A stretch of DNA of 64,000 bases, taken from assembly GCA_038116745.1 (NCBI GenBank), contig JAYODW010000008.1, positions 1-64,000 on the forward strand. The letters run 5' to 3'. Below the pieces are notes generated by a model. That model saw only the letters and a program-made list of their open reading frames with translations. It was not told the origin of the DNA and did not search any database. This DNA is from JAYODW01 sp038116745. GTDB lineage: Bacteria > Pseudomonadota > Gammaproteobacteria > Ga0077536. Made by a program: the position numbers and the translations under genes. Shown here piece by piece: positions 33,463 through 39,130 of the stretch; the first letter of the stretch is position 1; every line of letters begins with the position of its first letter.

Positions 33463-34578
33463 TTATTCAAACCCGTAGCGGGGATAAGGGCCATTCATGG
33501 TGTGTTCGAAATGCGCCATCCCCTCGGCGCCGTTGGCTTCCACCATGATCATTGGAAATTCAGTCGGGCCGAGACGGTGTTTTTCCGGCACATGCGGCGG
33601 GCCTCCCGCACCGGGGCCCGGTTCAGCGGGATAGCTGTCGTGCTCCACCACCTCCGGTCCACGATACACGCCCGCGGACAGTCCGTCGGACCAGCCCCGG
33701 TAGTAACCACCACCCTGAACATCGGCCGGCGTGCCCTGAAGCTCCAGGGTATAGCGCCGGGTAACGCCGTCCTCACCGTCGAGCTCAATTCGCCCGCCAC
33801 GCGGCCAGCGCGAGCCTGCGATGTAGTCCAGCTCGTGGCGCACAGCTGTCAGCCTGACCGAACGCCCGTCGATGTAGTCGAGCCTTCCTTCGAAATCGAT
33901 TGTGCGACCGTCCGGGGTTTCATGGGTGTTGTAGAACCCACAGTGATCCGCCACCTGAAACGGCACCCACATGCGCAGGGCACGCCGCTCCGGCTCTTCG
34001 TCCTGCCGGTCGATGCCCTTGATCCCGGTCGGCACCGCCATCGATGAGCGCACGCCCCAGGAGTGGTCCCGCATTGCGTGCCAACCGTCGATGGCAAAGG
34101 ATTCGCCATGCACCCGGGCTTCCCCGGTAGCCCGGCAGATCTGGGTGTAGCGGATGAGGTCATTGACCACTGCACCGAATTTGAAATGCTGATAGCGATC
34201 TTCGATCACCGGCGGCGCCTGCGCTTCCAGGATCACGTTAAATTCGACCGCGGCCGGGTTGTCCCCGGCGATGAGCCGCAGGCGCTTCATTGGCTCGACG
34301 ATTTCATAGCGGATCGGACCGACGTCGAGCTCGCCATAGCGCGGGTGCAGTGCACGTGAGGCGCGCAGCGAGGTCTGCCGGTGGGCGTGTGCGACCGTGG
34401 CCCAGCCGTCAATGACGTTGACATTCGGATGCAGCCGGAGGCCAGTGCAGAAATACCACTCCGGCGCGTAGAACGCGCAGAAATAGCCGTCGTTGTAGTG
34501 CGCGTCCGTGGTGGCTGCAGTCGCGAAAGGGGTCGGGGACTGATGGAAGGGAAAATCGTCGAAAGGACTCAAACGCAT
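33463..34578 (-). CDS. DUF7064-like protein (AttH/CrtC-type lipocalin-like fold)
   Basis: A 371-residue protein rich in beta strands. DGYFCAFYAPEWYFCTGLRL near the start, WHAMRDHSWGVRSSM (about 170-184) and FYNTHETPDGRTIDFEGRLD are typical of the DUF7064/DUF7065 group, distantly similar to the AttH/CrtC hydratase-like fold. The RDHSWG motif is its best marker. No enzymatic role is established; binding or hydration of a hydrophobic substrate would fit. It lies between CT copy B and the biotin carrier, inside the operon, which suggests a function in the same pathway. Confidence 0.6.
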   Translation of the reverse strand: MRLSPFDDFPFHQSPTPFATAATTDAHYNDGYFCAFYAPEWYFCTGLRLHPNVNVIDGWATVAHAHRQTSLRASRALHPRYGELDVGPIRYEIVEPMKRLRLIAGDNPAAVEFNVILEAQAPPVIEDRYQHFKFGAVVNDLIRYTQICRATGEARVHGESFAIDGWHAMRDHSWGVRSSMAVPTGIKGIDRQDEEPERRALRMWVPFQVADHCGFYNTHETPDGRTIDFEGRLDYIDGRSVRLTAVRHELDYIAGSRWPRGGRIELDGEDGVTRRYTLELQGTPADVQGGGYYRGWSDGLSAGVYRGPEVVEHDSYPAEPGPGAGGPPHVPEKHRLGPTEFPMIMVEANGAEGMAHFEHTMNGPYPRYGFE

Positions 34579-34596
34579 GTTCGCGCTCCGCTGGCT

Positions 34597-36087
34597 TCAG
34601 GCGCTGGCCTGAACGCCGCTGTCGTTACGCTTGAGCACGAGATCGCCCGTCGCACCTGAAACGATCACCTGGCGGGGACGCTTCAGGGGCAGCAGGTGAT
34701 TCAGCAGATCGTTCATACCCATGCGATCGTGGAAATCATAGGTCCGCTTGACCGGTCCGGCAGCACGGGTGGCCGCCAGATCTTCGGCCGGCGCCAGATA
34801 GCGCAACAGCAGTTCTTCATCACTCAGATGCCTGCCGCCATACTGCTCACGAACCTCCTTGAGGCTGGGCTGAGGACGGGTCCAGTCCGCAAAGCGTTTG
34901 CCGTGCGCAGAGTTCAGTACCTTGTCCCGCACCGTCTCGCTGATCGGCGCCGGCGGCGTCCCGTAGTGACCGGCAAGATAAAGCACGCTCTCGTCCGGCA
35001 CGGTACCCCAGCGCTCGCCCGTGACAACGTTCAGCACCGACTGAATGCCGATGATCTGCGAGAACGGTGTCGCGGAGATGGGGTGCCCCATCTCTTCTCG
35101 CACCCGCACTGTCTCCTCCAGCACCTCGGGCAGCTTGTCCTGCATGCCGTACTGCGCGAGCTGCGCCTTCAGCGTGCCGGTCATGCCCCCCGGCAGGTGA
35201 TGGCGATAGGCAAACGCGCTGTACTCATTGGGCGTCCCGGTCAGCCATTGCTCCTGAGCGGCAATGCGTTCGCAGTGCTCCGCAATCGCCGGCAGTACAG
35301 CGGTGTCAATGCGGTGCGTGTGGCCGAGCCAGTGGATGTTTTCGAGCGTCTGCTCCGTGGACGGCAGGGACGGCCCGTTGGCCAGGGGCCGCGAGCAGGT
35401 GTGCAGGATCGTCGCCCCGGCCTCGAGCGCGATCACGTAGTTCAGCGCACCCATGCCGGTCGTGTTGTGAAAGTGAAACTCGATCGGCAGATCGCCTGCT
35501 GCATCAAGCAGGGCTGGCACCAGGCTACGCGCGCGATCCGGCGTCAGGATCCCGGGAGCATCCTCGATATAGAACCCGGACACACACCCCCAGGCAGCCA
35601 TTTCGCGCACACGGGCTGCGAACCACTCGTCGGTATGCACCGGTGAGATGCCGTACATGATCGCGCCCAGCGCCTGTGCGCCGGTGTCGTGTATGACCTG
35701 ACACAGGCGCTGCATCTGGTCGAGGTTATAGAGACAGTCATAGACCCAGAAGCTGTTCAGGCCATGGCGCACCAGAGTCTGCACCCACAGATCGAGCAGC
35801 ACATTCGGCGTCATCCCGAAGGTGCCAATGCGATTGCTGCCGACGCCGCAGCGGAACGGGACGTCCGGCATCCACTGACGCCACAGGTCCAGACCTTCCC
35901 AGGGGTCTTCCTTGGAGTAGCGCACAGTGCACTCGAACATTGAGCTGCCGGTGATGTCGACCGCACGATAGCCGGCGCGATTCACCAGCGGCGCCACTGC
36001 TTCGAGCATGCCGGTGCGGATCCGCATACCCCAAAGGCTCTGCTGGCCGTCGCGAAAAGTCTGGTCGACGATCTCGATCTGTGCCAT
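34597..36087 (-). CDS. Pyruvate-carboxylase-type carboxyltransferase, copy B, altered active site
   Basis: A 496-residue paralogue of the CT at 26.3 kb. Asp13 (TFRDGQQSLWGMR), Glu175 (FYIEDAPGIL) and His205/His207 (IEFHFHNTTGMG) occupy the same positions, so the Lys-to-Glu change predates the duplication. Regions 58-80 and the C-terminal 60 residues differ most between the copies. The carboxybiotin chemistry should be shared, and two CTs may act on two substrates or as unlike subunits of one complex. ATG 36087 has AGGAG seven bases upstream. A longer frame to 36111 lacks support. Confidence 0.85.
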   Translation of the reverse strand: MAQIEIVDQTFRDGQQSLWGMRIRTGMLEAVAPLVNRAGYRAVDITGSSMFECTVRYSKEDPWEGLDLWRQWMPDVPFRCGVGSNRIGTFGMTPNVLLDLWVQTLVRHGLNSFWVYDCLYNLDQMQRLCQVIHDTGAQALGAIMYGISPVHTDEWFAARVREMAAWGCVSGFYIEDAPGILTPDRARSLVPALLDAAGDLPIEFHFHNTTGMGALNYVIALEAGATILHTCSRPLANGPSLPSTEQTLENIHWLGHTHRIDTAVLPAIAEHCERIAAQEQWLTGTPNEYSAFAYRHHLPGGMTGTLKAQLAQYGMQDKLPEVLEETVRVREEMGHPISATPFSQIIGIQSVLNVVTGERWGTVPDESVLYLAGHYGTPPAPISETVRDKVLNSAHGKRFADWTRPQPSLKEVREQYGGRHLSDEELLLRYLAPAEDLAATRAAGPVKRTYDFHDRMGMNDLLNHLLPLKRPRQVIVSGATGDLVLKRNDSGVQASA

Positions 36088-36163
36088 CGCGATGCTCCTG
36101 TGCTGAATCACCGCCCGCCTCGGCGGGACCAGCAGGGTTTTTCAGTCGGGACGGTCGCCGGAC

Positions 36164-36961
36164 TCAGCGGGTTCCGCCGCGCCGCGTGCGTTCCGGCTGA
36201 CGCGGGGGCTCGGGACGCGCGCCCTTGGCGAAGCGATCCATACCGGCCATGGCCTGCGGCGCGACAGAGGGTGCATGACACAGCTCGACTTCCAGCTCGA
36301 GTCCGGCTTCGAGCGACATTCCAACCGTCGCCAACGCCGCCTTACGGTCGGCCCGGATCCCGTCCTGCGGATACCCGGCGATGTGCTGCGCCAACGCCAG
36401 GGCGCGGTCTACCGCGGTGCCCGCATCCACCACTTCCTGTGCCAGCCCCATGGCCAGCGCGCGATCGGCTTCGATCTCCATGCCGGTCTCGATCATGTAC
36501 AGCGCATTGCCGTAACCAAGCAGGCGCGGCAGGCGCTGAGTGCCGCCGTCGGCAAGCGGTAAACCCCAGCGCTTGTTCAACAGGCCCATACGCGCGTTCT
36601 CGTCCACGATGCGGATGTCGCACCACACGGCTAGCTCCACACCACCAGCCCAGCAGTTGCCGTTGATAGCCGCGATCGTGGGTTTGCCCGGGTCGAGCTT
36701 GCAGAAACCCATAGGCCCGGCGTCCTGCGTGTGCCGATGCTCGAACAGCTCTCGCATCCCTTTCAGATTAGCTCCGGCGCAAAAAGTGACACCGCCGGCA
36801 CCGGCGATTACCAGCACCGACTGCGCGACATCATTGCCGAAATCGGTAATGGCGTCGGCCAGCAGGCAGGCCAGTTCGTCGTCAACATTGTTGTGAACTT
36901 CGGGCCGGTTCAGAGTCAGCAGGGTCACAGCGCCCTGCTTTTCGATCAACAGCTTGGACAT
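36164..36961 (-). CDS. Enoyl-CoA hydratase/isomerase (crotonase) family protein, copy B
   Basis: A 265-residue crotonase-fold protein: VTLLTLNRPEVHNNVDDELA, TFCAGANLKGMRELFEHR and NGNCWAGGVELAVWCDIRIV. The first catalytic Glu is kept as Glu109, while the second is Asn129 (GLLNKRWG), again a departure from true hydratases. GGTQRLPRLLG follows as usual. The basic, proline-rich C-terminus (GARPEPPRQPERTRRGGTR) is unusual. It is the first gene of the ten-gene operon. AGGAA upstream supports ATG 36961. Two inverted repeats lie in the leader. Confidence 0.85.
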   Translation of the reverse strand: MSKLLIEKQGAVTLLTLNRPEVHNNVDDELACLLADAITDFGNDVAQSVLVIAGAGGVTFCAGANLKGMRELFEHRHTQDAGPMGFCKLDPGKPTIAAINGNCWAGGVELAVWCDIRIVDENARMGLLNKRWGLPLADGGTQRLPRLLGYGNALYMIETGMEIEADRALAMGLAQEVVDAGTAVDRALALAQHIAGYPQDGIRADRKAALATVGMSLEAGLELEVELCHAPSVAPQAMAGMDRFAKGARPEPPRQPERTRRGGTR

Positions 36962-36977
36962 GATGAGGTTCCTTGAC

Positions 36978-36996
36978 GCAGGCGGCACGCGCCTGC
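36978..36996. repeat. Inverted repeat in the operon leader
   Basis: GCAGGCG-gcacg-CGCCTGC, perfect 7-base arms, ends 17 bases before the ATG of crotonase copy B. It could form a 5' UTR hairpin close to the ribosome site. Confidence 0.6.
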
Positions 36997-37002
36997 CGGG
37001 GC

Positions 37003-37026
37003 GGACGTCAGACGGACCCGACGTCC
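37003..37026. promoter_or_regulatory. Candidate operator upstream of the carboxylase operon
   Basis: GGACGTC-N10-GACGTCC is a perfect dyad of the size bound by dimeric repressors of the TetR or GntR type. No regulator gene is near, so this is a position-based guess. Confidence 0.35.
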
Positions 37027-37227
37027 ACGGCGACTGCTCCCCGGAACGGCGGACCGCGATGCTAGCGAGGGTCTGAAAAACACGACAAGCCCGGTTTCTG
37101 TCAACGTCTGTTCTTTATGTGACAAGCCAGACAGCGCCGCCGGCACCCGATCCTGAGACGGCCCTGGGCGCATGGTCCGGCCACTCCACCCGGGTAAACG
37201 AGCGCGGTCTGATTGCCACCCTCCTCC

Positions 37228-37251
37228 CCCGCGATGCGCTAATCTCGCGGG
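37228..37251. promoter_or_regulatory. Candidate operator upstream of the SDR gene
   Basis: CCCGCGA-tgcgctaatc-TCGCGGG has 7-base arms and a 10-base spacer, the same geometry as the dyad at 37.0 kb but a different sequence. It lies 62 bases before the SDR start. Confidence 0.35.
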
Positions 37252-37312
37252 CCTGAACAGACCCCCGACGCGCCGGATAAGCCGCAGCGTCAGCCAACGG
37301 AGAATCACATCC

Positions 37313-37999
37313 ATGTCTACCGTATTGATCACCGGCGCCAATCGCGGCATCGGGCTGGAACTTGTCAAAGCTTACGCTGCGCGCGGCGATGAAGTGCTCG
37401 CCTGCTGCCGTAGCCCTGACGCCGCCACCGAACTGGCAGCGGTCGCAGGCGCCGTGACCTTGCTCGAAGTGCAGGTCAGCGAACAGGCCTCCGTTGCCAG
37501 GCTGGCCGAAACGCTTGCCGGACGCGCAGTTGATACCTTAATTAATAACGCCGGCACCCTCGGTCCAGCCTACGAGGATCAATCGCTGCTGAAAATGGAT
37601 TTCGATGGCTGGAACGAAGCTTTTGCCGTCAATACCCTGGCCCCGGTCCGCGTCATGCAGGCGCTGCTGCCTAACCTGCGCGCCAGCAGCAACCCCAGGC
37701 TGGTCAACATCACATCCCAGATGGGCGCTATCTCCCTGGACATGACCGTCGCCTACGCCTACTGCTGTACGAAAGCCGCTCTCAACAAGTTCATGAAGCT
37801 TGCTGCCGTCGAACTCGGCGCCGAGGGCATCAATGTATGCCTGATCCATCCGGGCTGGGTGCGCACCGACATGGGCGGACCGGGCGCAGATATTTCGCCG
37901 GAAGAAAGCGCAGCCGGGATCGTGCGGACGGTCGAAAAACTCAACGCTGAGACCAACGGCAGCTTCTGGAAATGGAATGGTGAGACCCACGACTGGTGA
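37313..37999 (+). CDS. Short-chain dehydrogenase of the CsgA/sniffer type
   Basis: A 228-residue SDR. Cofactor motif LITGANRGIGLELVK (about 5-19), NNAGTLGPAY, catalytic Ser in VNITSQMGAIS, active site YCCTK with AALNKF following. This pattern matches the C-factor/sniffer carbonyl-reductase subgroup. The frame is open further upstream, but the family N-terminus (MSTVLITGANRG) and a GGAG 11 bases upstream place the start at 37313. It is divergent from the carboxylase operon and followed by a good terminator. Confidence 0.85.
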   Translation: MSTVLITGANRGIGLELVKAYAARGDEVLACCRSPDAATELAAVAGAVTLLEVQVSEQASVARLAETLAGRAVDTLINNAGTLGPAYEDQSLLKMDFDGWNEAFAVNTLAPVRVMQALLPNLRASSNPRLVNITSQMGAISLDMTVAYAYCCTKAALNKFMKLAAVELGAEGINVCLIHPGWVRTDMGGPGADISPEESAAGIVRTVEKLNAETNGSFWKWNGETHDW

Positions 38000-38015
38000 C
38001 GGTCGCGCTCAGCCC

Positions 38016-38037
38016 GGCTGCGCACGGGCAGCCTTTT
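38016..38037 (+). terminator. Rho-independent terminator of the SDR gene
   Basis: GGCTGC-gcacgg-GCAGCC followed by TTTT, 17 bases after the SDR stop. It overlaps the end of the converging luciferase-like gene by two bases. Confidence 0.6.
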
Positions 38038-39073
38038 ACAGCGCCGAGACGATCTCAGCCAGGACGTCGCGGTCCTCCCCGGACACTACCGGGATGCTGA
38101 CCTCCACCCGGTCGATCAGGTCGCCGTAGCGTTCGCGCAGACTGGCCGCCAGCTCTTCATAGCGGGCAACGACGACCCATTCGTGCAGCACCTCGTCGTC
38201 AACCAGCGCTGCCATCTCAGACCAGCGCTGAGCTTTGGACAGACGACTCATTTCAGCCGCCAGGTCGCCCAGTCCGACCCGCTCGAAAGGCGCGCGATAA
38301 GCTGGCGTGCTGACATAAAAAGCGAGGCGTTGGCGGGCGAATTCAACCCGGGAAGCCAGAGTCGCCTCGTCTGCAGCGGTTGCAATGAGGGGTTTCAGAC
38401 AGACCTCAAAAATTTGCCTGTCGGCGCGCTTTGCCGCGATCGCCGGATGAACAACATCACGGATGTAACGCGCTGAGCACACCGGATGCAGCCGCACACC
38501 GTCTGCCACCTCCGCCGCGACCCCGCACATGTACGGATTAACAGCCGCCATCAGGATCGGGATCTGCGGACACTCGATAGGTGCGGGCGTAAACAGCGGT
38601 ACGGAAAGGTTGAGTTTGAAGTAGCGGCTCTCAAACTCGAGCTTTTTCCCGGCCTGCCAGCTCTGCCAGATGGCGCGCACCGCATTAATGTAGTCACGCA
38701 TCCACGGGCCCGGCGGATGCCATTCCATACCGAAACGACGCTGCACGTGTCCACGCACCTGGGTGCCAAGACCAAGCTCAAAACGACCGTGTGAGATCTT
38801 CTGCAGGGTCCAGGCGGACATCGCCGTCACGTAAGGACTCCGCGCGAATGCGATCGCAACGGACGTCCCCAGGTGGACCCGGCGGCTATGGCATGCCGCC
38901 AGCGCCAGCACCGGAAAAGGGTCGTCCTTGGTCTCCTCCATGAGCAGCCCGTGGTAGCCGAGGTCGTCAACCAGCGTCGCATCAGCGGGCACCTGATCGA
39001 GGTTCAGTGGCGCTTCGGGGACAGCCAGCCCCGGATCCAGCTTGCCGAGAGGTAACAGAGTTTCTGCTTTCAT
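38036..39073 (-). CDS. LLM-class F420-dependent oxidoreductase (TIGR03617-like)
   Basis: A 345-residue luciferase-like TIM-barrel enzyme. LGYHGLLMEETKDDPFPVLA near residues 38-57, RVHLGTSVAIAFARSPYVTA, KISHGRFELGLGTQVRGHVQ and AVNPYMCGVAAEVADGVRLH are the pattern of the TIGR03617 subgroup assigned to F420 users. It should oxidise or reduce an organic substrate with a deazaflavin or FMN cofactor. It shares few features with the other two luciferase-like enzymes here. It lies behind the TonB receptor gene on the same strand, separated by an inverted repeat. Confidence 0.85.
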   Translation of the reverse strand: MKAETLLPLGKLDPGLAVPEAPLNLDQVPADATLVDDLGYHGLLMEETKDDPFPVLALAACHSRRVHLGTSVAIAFARSPYVTAMSAWTLQKISHGRFELGLGTQVRGHVQRRFGMEWHPPGPWMRDYINAVRAIWQSWQAGKKLEFESRYFKLNLSVPLFTPAPIECPQIPILMAAVNPYMCGVAAEVADGVRLHPVCSARYIRDVVHPAIAAKRADRQIFEVCLKPLIATAADEATLASRVEFARQRLAFYVSTPAYRAPFERVGLGDLAAEMSRLSKAQRWSEMAALVDDEVLHEWVVVARYEELAASLRERYGDLIDRVEVSIPVVSGEDRDVLAEIVSAL

Positions 39074-39082
39074 CTTGTCGGT

Positions 39083-39125
39083 ATCTCGCGCGTCGAGAGG
39101 TAGTGGCCCATCACGAGCGCGAGAT
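39083..39125 (-). repeat. Inverted repeat between the TonB receptor and the LLM gene
   Basis: ATCTCGCGC and GCGCGAGAT form perfect 9-base arms around a 25-base loop, in the 57-base spacer between the TonB receptor stop (39131) and the LLM start (39073). Because both genes are read leftward and the LLM gene begins after the receptor gene ends, it could attenuate read-through. Confidence 0.5.
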
Positions 39126-39130
39126 GCTCG

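Larger units (their letters stand above)
36962..37312. other. Divergent intergenic region with inverted repeats
   Basis: 351 bases without a credible gene, between the ten-gene operon and a divergent SDR. It holds three perfect 7-base inverted repeats, listed separately, and a TTGACA on the minus strand at 37099-37104 for which I see no good -10. This is the expected control region of the carboxylase operon. Confidence 0.6.
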
